DNA from: Rhodocyclus purpureus
GTDB lineage: Bacteria > Pseudomonadota > Gammaproteobacteria > Burkholderiales > Rhodocyclaceae
NCBI RefSeq assembly: GCF_016653115.1
Contig: NZ_NHRX01000056.1
Span: forward strand, 1-40,126
Direction of reading: 5' to 3'
DNA length: 40,126 bases
Shown piece by piece: positions 29,957 to 38,537 of this stretch. Under the pieces are notes generated by a model. The model worked only from the letters and a program-made list of their open reading frames with translations, did no database searches and was not told the DNA's origin. Position 1 is the first letter of the stretch. Each line of letters begins with the position of its first letter. The translations under genes and the position numbers were made by a program.

Positions 29957-30739
29957 ATGGAACAAGCAACGATTCAACAACTCGGTGACGAACTCTACGA
30001 AGCTCTGGTCGCGTGCAAGACGATCACGCCGTTCAGCTCGCGTTACCCGGACATGACCATCGAGGACGCCTACTACGTCCAGCAGCGCATGATCGCGCGC
30101 CGCCTGGAAAAGGGCGAAAAGATCATTGGCAAGAAGATCGGCGTCACCAGCAAGCCGGTGATGAACCTGCTCGGCGTGAACCAGCCCGACTTCGGCTACC
30201 TGACCGACGGCATGGTCTACAACGAGGGCGAATCGATCGACGCGTCCACGCTGATCCAGCCGAAGGCGGAAGGCGAAATCGCCTTCCTGCTGAAGAAGGA
30301 CATCCAGGGTCCGGGCGTCACCGCCGCCGACGTGATCGCCGCCACCGAAGGCGTGATGGCCTGCTTCGAGATCGTCGACTCGCGCATCGAGAACTGGAAG
30401 ATCAAGATCCAGGACACGGTTTCCGACAACGCCTCGTGCGGCGTCTTCGTCCTCGGTGACCGTCTCGTCGACATCGCCAACCTCGACCTCGCGCTGTGCG
30501 GCATGGTCATGGAGAAGAACGGCGACATCGTCGTCACCGGCGCCGGCGCCGCGTCGATGGGTCACCCGGTGAACGCCATCGTCTGGCTCGCCAACACGCT
30601 CGGCTCGCTCGGCATCGCGCTGAAAGCCGGCGACATCGTCCTCTCCGGCGCGATGGGCGCGATGGTCGACTGCGCCAAGGGCGACAACCTGCGCATCTCC
30701 ATCGGCGGCATCGGCGGCTGCTCCGTCCGCTTCGTCTGA
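29957..30739 (+). CDS. dmpE: 2-hydroxypenta-2,4-dienoate (2-oxopent-4-enoate) hydratase
   Basis: Adds water to the dienoate to give 4-hydroxy-2-oxovalerate, the DmpG substrate. The 260-residue protein follows DmpE throughout: LGDELYEAL, KIIGKKIGVTSKPVMNLLGV, QPDFGYLTDGMVYN, the metal-site AEGEIAFLLKKD, and WKIKIQDTVSDNASCG. It is a paralogue of the neighbouring dmpH, told apart by these motifs. The usual order dmpEFGHI is broken: F and G are on the opposite strand. Confidence 0.93.
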   Translation: MEQATIQQLGDELYEALVACKTITPFSSRYPDMTIEDAYYVQQRMIARRLEKGEKIIGKKIGVTSKPVMNLLGVNQPDFGYLTDGMVYNEGESIDASTLIQPKAEGEIAFLLKKDIQGPGVTAADVIAATEGVMACFEIVDSRIENWKIKIQDTVSDNASCGVFVLGDRLVDIANLDLALCGMVMEKNGDIVVTGAGAASMGHPVNAIVWLANTLGSLGIALKAGDIVLSGAMGAMVDCAKGDNLRISIGGIGGCSVRFV

Positions 30740-30781
30740 CCCGGCTTCGTCCGACCCGAATTCCGACTAAGGATCATTGGC

Positions 30782-31570
30782 ATGAATCTCAATCAAGAAA
30801 CCATCCAGAAACTCGCCGAACACCTCGAGAACGCCGAGCTGCAGGCCTTCGACGTCGTCAAGATCACCGGCGACTACCCCGACATGGACTGGGAAGACGC
30901 GTACGCCATCCAGAACGAAATCCTGCGCCGCAAGCTGGCGCGCGGCAGCAAGGTCGTCGGCCTCAAGGCCGGCCTCACCTCGTTCGCCAAGATGAAGCAG
31001 ATGGGCGTCACGACGCCGGTGTTCGGCTTCCTCGTCGACTACTTCAGCGTCCCCGACGGCGGCGAGATCAAGCACAGCGAGCTGATCCACCCGAAGGTCG
31101 AGCCCGAAATCGTCTTCGTCACCAAGAAGGCGCTGAAGGGACCGGGCTGCCACATCGGCGCTGTCCTCGCCGCGACCGACTTCGTCATGCCCGGCATCGA
31201 GATCATCGACTCGCGCTACCGCGACTTCAAGTTCGACCTGAAGAGCGTCATCGCCGACAACTGCTCGTCGTCGCGCTTCGTGCTCGGCGGCCAGATGACG
31301 CCGGTTGACGGCATCGACCTGCGCACGCTCGGCGTGGTCATGGAGAAGAACGGCGAACCGGTCGCGATCGGCGCCGGCGCCGCCGTGCTCGGCCACCCGG
31401 CCACGGCGATCGCCGCGCTGGCCAACCACCTCGCGCAGTACGGCGAGGAAATCCCGGCCGGAACGATGATCCTCTCCGGCGGCGCCACCGAAGCCGTCTC
31501 GGTCGCCCCGGGCGACAACGTCACGCTGCGCATCCAGACGCTCGGCTCGTGCAGCTGCCGATTCGTCTGA
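30782..31570 (+). CDS. dmpH: 4-oxalocrotonate decarboxylase
   Basis: Decarboxylates 2-oxo-3-hexenedioate to 2-hydroxypentadienoate in complex with DmpE. The 262-residue protein matches DmpH motifs: LAEHLENAELQAFDV, GDYPDMDWEDAYAIQ, KVVGLKAGLTSFAKMKQMGV, YFSVPDGGEI and the metal-binding VEPEIVFVTKK. AAGGATC precedes the ATG, and it begins 42 bases after dmpE. Confidence 0.93.
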   Translation: MNLNQETIQKLAEHLENAELQAFDVVKITGDYPDMDWEDAYAIQNEILRRKLARGSKVVGLKAGLTSFAKMKQMGVTTPVFGFLVDYFSVPDGGEIKHSELIHPKVEPEIVFVTKKALKGPGCHIGAVLAATDFVMPGIEIIDSRYRDFKFDLKSVIADNCSSSRFVLGGQMTPVDGIDLRTLGVVMEKNGEPVAIGAGAAVLGHPATAIAALANHLAQYGEEIPAGTMILSGGATEAVSVAPGDNVTLRIQTLGSCSCRFV

Positions 31571-31586
31571 GCCCCGGGAGACCGAC

Positions 31587-31778
31587 ATGCCCTTTGCCCA
31601 GATCTACATGATGGAAGGCCGCACCGAGGAGCAGAAGCGTGCGGTGATCGAGAAGGTCGCACAGGCGCTGGTCGAGGCCACCGGTGCGCCGATCGAGAAC
31701 ACCCGCGTCTGGATCCACGACGTGCCCAAGGCACAGTGGGGGATCGGCGGCAAGACGGCCAAGGATCTCGGTCGCTGA
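31587..31778 (+). CDS. dmpI: 4-oxalocrotonate tautomerase
   Basis: Interconverts 2-hydroxymuconate and 2-oxo-3-hexenedioate. It is a 63-codon protein of the small tautomerase family. After removal of Met, the catalytic Pro1 is exposed (PFAQIYMMEGR), and Arg11 and Arg39 sit exactly where the known enzyme needs them. It starts 16 bases after dmpH and is the last gene before a strong terminator, so it closes the phenol operon. Confidence 0.95.
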   Translation: MPFAQIYMMEGRTEEQKRAVIEKVAQALVEATGAPIENTRVWIHDVPKAQWGIGGKTAKDLGR

Positions 31779-31811
31779 GCCTTTGCCGAAGGATGCTCCA
31801 GCTGGAGCAGG

Positions 31812-31835
31812 ACGGGGGCTTAGGCCCCCGTTTTT
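31812..31835 (+). terminator. Rho-independent terminator of the phenol operon
   Basis: ACGGGGGC (31812-31819), loop TTAG, GCCCCCGT (31824-31831), with a run of five Ts at 31831-31835. A shorter palindrome, GCTCCAGCTGGAGC (31795-31808), lies just before it. Confidence 0.9.
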
Positions 31836-31897
31836 ATTGGGCGCTGGCGCAGCAAGCCTGAGACAATGTCCTCCTCCGCCACGCAACGAGGTGAACC

Positions 31898-32695
31898 ATG
31901 GACATGCCGCACAATCGCTTCAAAACCGACCTCCTGGCCGGCAAGACCCTGTACGGCCTCTGGCTCGGGCTCGGCGAAACTTTCAGCGCCGAGATCTGCG
32001 CCGGCGCCGGTTTCGACTGGCTGCTGATCGACGCCGAGCACGGCCCCAACGACCTGCGCAGCATCCTGGCGCAGTTGCAGGCAGTCGCTCCCTACCCCTC
32101 GCAGGCCGTCGTGCGCCCGTCGCAGGGCGACCACGTGCTGATCAAGCAACTGCTCGAAACCGGCATCCAGACGCTGCTCATCCCGATGGTCGAAAGCGCG
32201 GAGCAGGCCGACGGACTGGTGCGCGCGATGCGCTACCCGCCCGCCGGCATCCGCGGCGTCGGCGCCGCGCTGGCACGCGCCTCGCGCTGGGGGCGCGTGC
32301 AGGACTACAGCACGCAGGCAAACGACCAGATGTGCCTCTTGGTGCAGGTCGAGACGCGCACCGGGCTCGACAACCTGGAGGAGATCCTGGCGGTCGATGG
32401 CGTCGATGGCATCTTCTTCGGTGCCGCCGACCTCGCGGCATCCTTCGGCTACCTCGGCGAAACGAACCACCCGCTGATCGTCGAGGCGATCGAGCAGGGA
32501 TTGCGCAAGGTCAGCCAGGCCGGCAAGCAGGGCGGCGTGCTCTGCGGCGAAAAGGCGCTGATCGAGCGCTACCATGCGGCGGGTGCGCGCTTCATCGCCG
32601 TCGGCGTCGATGCCCTGCTGCTCGCCGCCGCCACCACCGCGCTGCGCAACGAATACAAGCCGGACAGCTGCGCACCCGGGGTCAGCAGCTATTGA
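31898..32695 (+). CDS. HpcH/HpaI-family class II aldolase
   Basis: A 265-residue metal-dependent pyruvate aldolase. It shows the barrel motifs of Hpa[15 protein letters not shown], the catalytic-histidine segment [37 protein letters not shown] split over two strands, the metal-binding Glu in [11 protein letters not shown] and Asp in [11 protein letters not shown]. HpaI cleaves 4-hydroxy-2-oxoheptanedioate to pyruvate and succinic semialdehyde; relatives use other hydroxy-oxoacids. It lies after the phenol terminator, so it is a separate unit, and converges with the LysR gene. A link to the SSADH-like gene downstream is possible. Confidence 0.88.
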   Translation: MDMPHNRFKTDLLAGKTLYGLWLGLGETFSAEICAGAGFDWLLIDAEHGPNDLRSILAQLQAVAPYPSQAVVRPSQGDHVLIKQLLETGIQTLLIPMVESAEQADGLVRAMRYPPAGIRGVGAALARASRWGRVQDYSTQANDQMCLLVQVETRTGLDNLEEILAVDGVDGIFFGAADLAASFGYLGETNHPLIVEAIEQGLRKVSQAGKQGGVLCGEKALIERYHAAGARFIAVGVDALLLAAATTALRNEYKPDSCAPGVSSY

Positions 32696-32707
32696 TCGGC
32701 AGGCCGT

Positions 32708-33631
32708 CTACGGCAAGCGTGCGTCCGGCCAATGGCCGCCGGTGACGAGGTTTTCGAGCGTCGTGCGCAGCAGGCGCTCGGCAGCCCATAGCCCGTCAGG
32801 CGTCACCCGGTTGCGCCCGTGCGCCAGACCGACGCTACGGCTGAGCGGCGGGTCGAACCGGCAGCTGCCGAGTTGCCGGGCGGCGAGTTCTTCGGCGACG
32901 GCGGCAACCGGCAGCAGGGTGCAGCCACAGCCGTGCATCACCAGCCGGCGGGTCAGCGCGATCGAGGCATCGCATTCGAGGGCGATCTGCAGCGCAAAAC
33001 CGTTGCGCGCCGCCAGCGTTTCGGCCAGGACGCGCAGTCCGTGATGCGTGCTCGGCAGGATCAGCGGAATCTCGGCCAGCCGCGCCAGCGGCAGCGGGTC
33101 GGACGTCACCGGGTAGTCGGCCGGCGTCACCAGGCGCAATTCCTCGTTGAACAGCAGGTCGTAGCGGGTCGCGCCGGTGTGCTCGGGCAGGTAAAGGATC
33201 GCCAGGTCGAGTTCGCCACTCGCCAACTGATCGAGGATCTGGCTCGCCAGCGCCTCGACCAGGCGTAGCCGGGTACGCGGGAACTCGCGCCGGAAGACCT
33301 GCGCCAGCGGCGCGAACAGCATCTGCGCGATGGTCGGCTGCGCCGCGATGTGCAGTCGTTCAGGCCCCTCGCCCGCCCCCGCGCCGACGACACGCGCTGC
33401 TTCCGCGAGCAGGCCGTCGACCTGGACGGCAAATTCGCCCAGCGCCCGGCCGCGCTCGGTCGGCACGACGCCGCGACCGCTGCGATGGAAGAGGCGAACG
33501 CCCAACTCACCCTCAAGTGCCGACATGCGTCGGCTGACCGTCGATGTGTCGCTGCCTGTATCGATCGCCGCGCGCGACATGCTGCCCGCCGCGACGACAC
33601 GCGCAAACAGCTTCAGATCGTCCGAATTCAT
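32708..33631 (-). CDS. LysR-family transcriptional regulator
   Basis: A 307-residue regulator with an N-terminal winged helix-turn-helix (about residues 1-62: LKLFARVVAAGSMSRAA, then STVSRRMSALEGELGVRLFHR) and a C-terminal effector domain. The ATG at 33631 has a strong GGGGAGGAG upstream; a longer frame adds 12 residues without support. It follows the ThDP enzyme gene on the same strand by about 90 bases and probably controls it and/or the divergent dehydrogenase gene. The inducer is unknown. Confidence 0.9.
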   Translation of the reverse strand: MNSDDLKLFARVVAAGSMSRAAIDTGSDTSTVSRRMSALEGELGVRLFHRSGRGVVPTERGRALGEFAVQVDGLLAEAARVVGAGAGEGPERLHIAAQPTIAQMLFAPLAQVFRREFPRTRLRLVEALASQILDQLASGELDLAILYLPEHTGATRYDLLFNEELRLVTPADYPVTSDPLPLARLAEIPLILPSTHHGLRVLAETLAARNGFALQIALECDASIALTRRLVMHGCGCTLLPVAAVAEELAARQLGSCRFDPPLSRSVGLAHGRNRVTPDGLWAAERLLRTTLENLVTGGHWPDARLP

Positions 33632-33723
33632 CTCCTCCCCCGCCCCTTCCCGGAACAGCGCAAGCATACTGCGATCCAGGTCCTCCCGGCAGGCTACGCG
33701 ACTCGGGAGCGGGCCGCCAGCGC

Positions 33724-35511
33724 TCAGGGCAGTCGCGCCTGCGGCGTGATCTGCCGCGGGTCGACGCGCAGATCGAGCAAGGCCGCTCGCCCGCTGTCGC
33801 GTGCACGCGCAAAGGCCTCCGGGAAGTCCTCGCTGCGCTCGACCCGCTCGGCGTAAGCACCGAAGGCCTGTGCCAGCGCGACAAAATCCGGATTGACGAG
33901 CTGCGTGGCGATCACACGGCCCGGAAATTCGCGCTCCTGATGCATGCGTATCGTCCCGAACATGCCGTTGTTGACGAGGATGACGATCACCGCCGCGTCG
34001 AACTGCAGCGCCGTCGCCAGTTCCTGCGGATACATCATGAAGCAGCCGTCGCCGGCGAAGCAGACGACCGTGCGTTGCGGATGGCGGAGCTTGGCGGCGA
34101 TCGCCGCCGGCAGTCCGTAGCCCATCGCGCCGTTGATCGGCGCGAGCTCGGTCCCCGGCCGCCTATAGCGATAGAAGCGATGCACCCACACCGTGTAGTT
34201 GCCGGCACCGTTGGCGATGATCGCATCGTCGGGAAGCGTCCGATCGAGATGGGCGACCACCTGCGCCAGATCGACTCCGCGCGCTTCGACTCCGTGTATG
34301 TCCGGGCTCGCCGCCGCTGGCGTCGAGTGCGCGTCGTAATCGGCGCGCGCTGCACGCGTCCACGACGCCCAGCGCGGAGCGGCGACTGCCGGCAGCCGCG
34401 CCAGAGCCTCGGCCGCCGGCACGACGGCTGCGTTGATCGGCAAGCGCGCCTGATAGACGCGGCCCAGTTCGTCCGGGTCGGCATGAATGTGGATCAGCGT
34501 CTGCTCGGGCAGCGGGCTCTTGAGCAGCGAATAGCCCGAAGAAGTCGCTTCGGCCAGGCGCGAGCCGATCACCAGCAAGAGGTCGGCGCTGCGCACGCGT
34601 GCGGCCAGCGCCGGACTGACGCCCAGCCCCAACTGGCCGATGTAATGCCGGTCGCGATTGTCGAAGAGGTCCTGACGGCGGAACGACGCGGCCAGCGGCA
34701 GGTCGTTGGCGATAACGAATTCGCGCAGGGCGTGCACGCCGGAGGCGCTCCAGCCACTGCCACCGGCGATCACCAGCGGCCGCTCGGCGCTCTCGAGCAG
34801 CGCCGCTGCTTCGGCGAGATCGGCGGCAGCAGGAACGGCCTGCGCGATCCGCGGCGGCGGCGCGTCGGTGACGATTCCCGACCCGAACAGGACGTCCTCG
34901 GGCAGCGCCACCACCACCGGCCCCGGGCGCCCGGACTGCGCGACAGCGAACGCCCGGGCGACGATTTCGGGGATGCGCTCGATGCTGTCGACCTCGGTCG
35001 CCCACTTGGCGAGTCCGCCGAACATCTGCCGGTAGTCGACCTCCTGGAAGGCCTCGCGCCCGCGAAAGGCGCGGTCGACCTGGCCGACGAAGAGGATCAT
35101 CGGCGTCGAATCCTCGCGGGCGGTATGGACGCCGTTGCTCGCGTGTGTCGCACCGGGGCCGCGCGTGACGAAACAGATTCCCGGTCGTCCGCTCAGCTTG
35201 CCGTAGGCCTCGGCCATGTTGGCGGCGGCGCCCTCGTGACGCGTGACGATGGTGCGTATCTCCGGCGCGTCGTGCAAGGCGTCGAGCACCGGCAGATAGC
35301 TCTCGCCCGGGACGCAATACACGGTATCGACCGCGTTGCCGCGCAGCGCGTCGACGAGCACCTGCCCGCCGCTGCGCGCGACCGGCGCGGACGAAGCGGC
35401 GGCGGACGCCGGCACCTTCTCGACCGCGCTTGCCACCGCAGCTTCTCCAGCCTGCTGCCGAATCGCTGCCGCGTGGACTTCCTCAACTCGGTCACCCTTT
35501 GTCTCATGCAT
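33724..35511 (-). CDS. Thiamine-diphosphate-dependent enzyme, acetolactate-synthase-like
   Basis: A 595-residue member of the acetolactate synthase/2-oxoacid decarboxylase superfamily. It has the N-terminal pyrimidine domain with the conserved catalytic Glu ([16 protein letters not shown]), a central domain, and a C-terminal ThDP motif starting [16 protein letters not shown] and ending VNNGMFG. The first 45 residues are an Ala-rich extension. The ATG at 35511 (MHETKG) is preceded by GGGGGGAG. It is divergent from an aldehyde dehydrogenase gene, suggesting a 2-oxoacid decarboxylase feeding that enzyme. It has no obvious regulatory subunit nearby, so true acetolactate synthase is less likely. 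Confidence 0.82.
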   Translation of the reverse strand: MHETKGDRVEEVHAAAIRQQAGEAAVASAVEKVPASAAASSAPVARSGGQVLVDALRGNAVDTVYCVPGESYLPVLDALHDAPEIRTIVTRHEGAAANMAEAYGKLSGRPGICFVTRGPGATHASNGVHTAREDSTPMILFVGQVDRAFRGREAFQEVDYRQMFGGLAKWATEVDSIERIPEIVARAFAVAQSGRPGPVVVALPEDVLFGSGIVTDAPPPRIAQAVPAAADLAEAAALLESAERPLVIAGGSGWSASGVHALREFVIANDLPLAASFRRQDLFDNRDRHYIGQLGLGVSPALAARVRSADLLLVIGSRLAEATSSGYSLLKSPLPEQTLIHIHADPDELGRVYQARLPINAAVVPAAEALARLPAVAAPRWASWTRAARADYDAHSTPAAASPDIHGVEARGVDLAQVVAHLDRTLPDDAIIANGAGNYTVWVHRFYRYRRPGTELAPINGAMGYGLPAAIAAKLRHPQRTVVCFAGDGCFMMYPQELATALQFDAAVIVILVNNGMFGTIRMHQEREFPGRVIATQLVNPDFVALAQAFGAYAERVERSEDFPEAFARARDSGRAALLDLRVDPRQITPQARLP

Positions 35512-35577
35512 GCCTGAACTCCCCCCGTTTGCGCTGGCAGAAGTATCGCGCGCCCCTCGCGAAAGCGCATTGCACCC

Positions 35578-35604
35578 TGCGCATGGCAGCTTTGCCGCTG
35601 CGCA
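35578..35604. promoter_or_regulatory. Imperfect dyad in the divergent promoter region
   Basis: TGCGCA-T-GGCA, a four-base centre, then TGCC-GC-TGCGCA forms a 27-base near-palindrome. It lies just upstream of the -35 element of the dehydrogenase gene, where an activator such as the adjacent LysR protein could bind. Confidence 0.45.
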
Positions 35605-35606
35605 CA

Positions 35607-35636
35607 TTGGCAGCGCACTGACGCAGTCCTTAGAAT
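35607..35636 (+). promoter_or_regulatory. Candidate sigma-70 promoter of the aldehyde dehydrogenase gene
   Basis: TTGGCA (35607-35612) and TAGAAT (35631-35636) are spaced by 18 bases. Transcription would begin near 35643, about 23 bases before the ATG at 35666. Confidence 0.55.
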
Positions 35637-35665
35637 CGAGGTACTCGATCAACCCGGAGCCAGAA

Positions 35666-37111
35666 ATGAGCAAGGTCCACTACCCAGATACCCAGCTATT
35701 GATCGCCGGCCAGTGGCAGGACGCCGCCGACGGGCGCACGCTGCCGGTCGTGAACCCGGCGACCGGCGCCGAGATTGGCCGTGTCGCCCACGCCGGCATC
35801 GCCGACCTCGACCGCGCGCTCGCTGCCGCCCAGTCGGGTTTCGAGACCTGGCGTGACACGCCGGCGATCGAGCGCGCGAAGACGATGCGCCGCGCCGCCG
35901 CGCTGATGCGCGAGCGCGCGCCCGTGATCGCCGCACTGCTGACCCAGGAACAGGGCAAGCCCCTGAGCGAAGCGACGATCGAAACGATGGCCGCTGCCGA
36001 CATCATCGAATGGTTCGCCGACGAAGGGATGCGCGTCTATGGCCGCATCGTCCCGCCGCGCAATCTCGCCGTCAGCCAACTCGTATTCAAGGACCCGGTC
36101 GGACCGGTGGCGGCATTCACGCCGTGGAATTTCCCGATCAACCAGGTCGTGCGCAAGGCTGCAGCCGCGCTGGCAACGGGCTGTTCGATCCTGGTCAAGG
36201 CCGCCGAGGAGACACCCGCGTCGCCGGCGGAACTGATCCGCGCCTTCGTCGACGCCGACGTGCCGCCCGGAGCGGTCGGCCTCGTCTATGGCAACCCGGC
36301 CGAAATTTCGAGCTACCTGATCCCGCACCCGGTGATCCGCAAGCTGACCTTCACCGGCTCGACTGCGGTCGGCAAGGAGCTCGCCGCGCTCGCCGGCCAG
36401 CACATGAAGCGGGTGACCATGGAGCTCGGCGGTCACGCACCGGTGATCGTCTGCGACGACGCCGACCTCGAACTCGCGGTCCGCGCCGCCGCCTCTGCCA
36501 AGTTCCGCAACGCCGGCCAGGTGTGCATTTCGCCGACCCGCTTCCTCGTGCACGAGAGCATCTATCAGGATTTCGCCGGCGCGTTCGCGAAGTTCGCCGA
36601 CAGCCTGAAGGTCGGCGACGGTCTCGCGGCGGACACGCAGATGGGACCGCTGGCCAATGGTCGCCGCGTCGCCGCGCTCGATGAATTCACGCGCGATGCG
36701 CTCGCACAAGGCGCCCGCCTCCTCTCAGGTGGCGAACGCATCGGCAGCGAAGGCAACTTCTTCGCGCCGACCGTGTTCGCCGATGTCCCGCTCGACGCGC
36801 GGCTGCAGAACGAGGAGCCGTTCGGACCGATCGCCGCGCTGCGCAGCTTCCGGACGCTCGACGAGGCGATCGGCGAAGCCAACCGCCTCGCCTTCGGTCT
36901 CGCCGGCTACGCGTTCACGCGCTCGCTGAAGAACGCTCACCAACTCTCGCGGCGCGTCGAGGTCGGCATGCTGTGGATCAACCAGCCGGCGCTGCCATCG
37001 GCCGAGATGCCCTTCGGCGGGATCAAGGACTCGGGCTACGGCACCGAGGGCGGACCCGAGGCGCTCGAAGCCTACCTCAACACGCGGGCGGTCTCGATTG
37101 CCAACGTCTGA
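35666..37111 (+). CDS. NAD(P)-dependent aldehyde dehydrogenase, succinate-semialdehyde type
   Basis: A 481-residue aldehyde dehydrogenase closest in pattern to GabD. It has the cofactor site [16 protein letters not shown], the catalytic Glu in [12 protein letters not shown] and the nucleophile in [16 protein letters not shown]. The C-terminal substrate segment is [21 protein letters not shown] (read in two parts). Succinic semialdehyde or a similar short semialdehyde is likely, not proven. CGGAG precedes the ATG. It is divergent from the ThDP enzyme and overlaps the MFS gene by 14 bases, so those two are co-expressed. Confidence 0.88.
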   Translation: MSKVHYPDTQLLIAGQWQDAADGRTLPVVNPATGAEIGRVAHAGIADLDRALAAAQSGFETWRDTPAIERAKTMRRAAALMRERAPVIAALLTQEQGKPLSEATIETMAAADIIEWFADEGMRVYGRIVPPRNLAVSQLVFKDPVGPVAAFTPWNFPINQVVRKAAAALATGCSILVKAAEETPASPAELIRAFVDADVPPGAVGLVYGNPAEISSYLIPHPVIRKLTFTGSTAVGKELAALAGQHMKRVTMELGGHAPVIVCDDADLELAVRAAASAKFRNAGQVCISPTRFLVHESIYQDFAGAFAKFADSLKVGDGLAADTQMGPLANGRRVAALDEFTRDALAQGARLLSGGERIGSEGNFFAPTVFADVPLDARLQNEEPFGPIAALRSFRTLDEAIGEANRLAFGLAGYAFTRSLKNAHQLSRRVEVGMLWINQPALPSAEMPFGGIKDSGYGTEGGPEALEAYLNTRAVSIANV

Positions 37112-38294
37112 GCGTCCGGCCGGCAGCAGCCGGCTGATCTTCCTGCTGGCACTCGCCGCCTTCGCCAGTTCGGCCTCGTTCCGCGTCTGCGATCCGATGC
37201 TGCCGGATCTCGCCGATCGCTTCGGCGGCACCGCCGGGCAGGTGGCGATGATCATCACCGGCTTCACCGTCGCCTACGGCGCGATGCAGCTGATCTACGG
37301 ACCGCTCGGCGAGCGCTTCGAGCGTTTCCGCATCGTCACCCTGGCGACGCTCTGCTGCGCGCTTGGCAGCGTCGGTGCGGCACTCGCGCCGAACCTGCCG
37401 ACGCTGGTCGCCTGTCGCGTGCTGACCGGAATCTGCGCCGCCGGCATCATCCCGATGTCGATGGCCTGCATCGCCAGCCTGGTTCCGCCCGGCGAGCGCC
37501 AGGCCGCGCTGGCGCGCTTCTTTTCCGGGCAGATCCTCGGCATGGTCTGCGGCCAGATCGTCGGCGGCCTCGCCGTCGATTTCGGCGTCTGGCGGATCGC
37601 CTTCGCGCTGCTCACCCTGCTCTACCTGGCCATCGCCTTCGCGCTGTGGCGCAACGCTGGCGAGGTGCCGCAGCAGGCGGCTGCCGGCAGCCAGCCGCCT
37701 TCGATCGCGAGCCTCTACCTCGCCGCCGGCAGAATGATCGGGTCAGCGCCACTGCGCGGGGTGCTGCTCTGCTTTTTCTTCGAAGCGGCGCTCGTCTTCG
37801 CCGCGCTCGCCTTCATCCCGCTCTACCTGCACGAGCGCTTCGGCCTCAGCCTCGGCCAGGCGAGCCTGGCCCTGCTGCTTTACGGCGCCGGCGGCCTGCT
37901 CTTCTCCTTCACCGCGGCGCGGCTGGGGCCCCGCCTCAACCGGCAGCGCTTTCCCGTCCTCGCCGCCTGCCTCGTCGCCGCGGCGAACGCGATCTGCCTC
38001 TTCGCCGGCGACTCCGGCTGGATCTTCGCCGCCGCGTTCATCTCCGGATTCGGCTACTACCTGCTGCACAACGCGCTGCTCTTCCAGACGACACAACGTG
38101 GCGCACAGGCGCCGAGCCTGGCCATGGCGCTGTCGATCTCGATCTTCTTCGTCGGCCAGTCGGCTGGCATCGCCGCCGCCGGCTGGCTGGTCGACCAGGG
38201 CCGGCTGACGACGATCTTCGCGCTGGCCGCACTCGGCATGCCGCTGCTCGGTCTCTTCACCGGACGGCGCGTGCGGGCGGTGGGGCCGTCATGA
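37098..38294 (+). CDS. MFS transporter
   Basis: A 398-residue major facilitator superfamily protein of the 12-helix drug/metabolite type. Hydrophobic segments are visible throughout, and the loop between helices 2 and 3 has the motif A-like [11 protein letters not shown]. The start is uncertain: TTG at 37098, overlapping the dehydrogenase end by 14 bases, keeps helix 1 ([16 protein letters not shown]). The first ATG is downstream of that helix. Tight coupling suggests import of the substrate, or export of a product, of the adjacent enzymes. Confidence 0.85.
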   Translation: MPTSERPAGSSRLIFLLALAAFASSASFRVCDPMLPDLADRFGGTAGQVAMIITGFTVAYGAMQLIYGPLGERFERFRIVTLATLCCALGSVGAALAPNLPTLVACRVLTGICAAGIIPMSMACIASLVPPGERQAALARFFSGQILGMVCGQIVGGLAVDFGVWRIAFALLTLLYLAIAFALWRNAGEVPQQAAAGSQPPSIASLYLAAGRMIGSAPLRGVLLCFFFEAALVFAALAFIPLYLHERFGLSLGQASLALLLYGAGGLLFSFTAARLGPRLNRQRFPVLAACLVAAANAICLFAGDSGWIFAAAFISGFGYYLLHNALLFQTTQRGAQAPSLAMALSISIFFVGQSAGIAAAGWLVDQGRLTTIFALAALGMPLLGLFTGRRVRAVGPS

Positions 38295-38328
38295 ACCTGC
38301 GGGAGGCACCAAGACTTCGGATGGAGAC

Positions 38329-38535
38329 TTATGCTGCCTGAGGCATGAATTCGACTTTGACCGCGTCGTAGGGAAACTCGATGCTACCCGCTGCGGTACG
38401 GTCGAGAACACCTGCGTTCAGGAGCGCCGTGACGTCCCCCTACAATGCCTTGACATCACGCCCCACCCGACGAGCTGCCTCACGAATGGAAATCGGACCT
38501 GCAGCGCACATGGCCTTGAGCAGCTTCGATCGAAG
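38329..38535 (-). pseudogene. Broken HVO_A0114-type helix-turn-helix protein remnant
   Basis: Reading 38535 down to 38329 on the minus strand gives LRSKLLKAMCAAGPISIREA, then ARRVGRDVKAL, a TAG stop, GDVTALLNAGVLDRTAAG and SIEFPYDAVKVEFMPQAA before the true stop. This is the C-terminal two-thirds of a small winged-helix family whose members read ARRLGRDVKAVHGDV at that point. The TAG (rc of 38440-38442) replaces the usual histidine codon, and the N-terminus is missing at the junction with the next gene. Relatives are often antitoxin-like regulators paired with a small toxin; none is left here. Family name from memory. Confidence 0.7.
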
Positions 38536-38537
38536 CT
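38522..38537. repeat. 16-base perfect palindrome at the edge of the low-GC segment
   Basis: AGCTTCGATCGAAGCT is fully self-complementary and sits where the helix-turn-helix remnant meets the stop codon of the nuclease-like gene. It may be a recombination or insertion junction, or may simply encode part of the remnant (residues RSKL). Confidence 0.45.
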
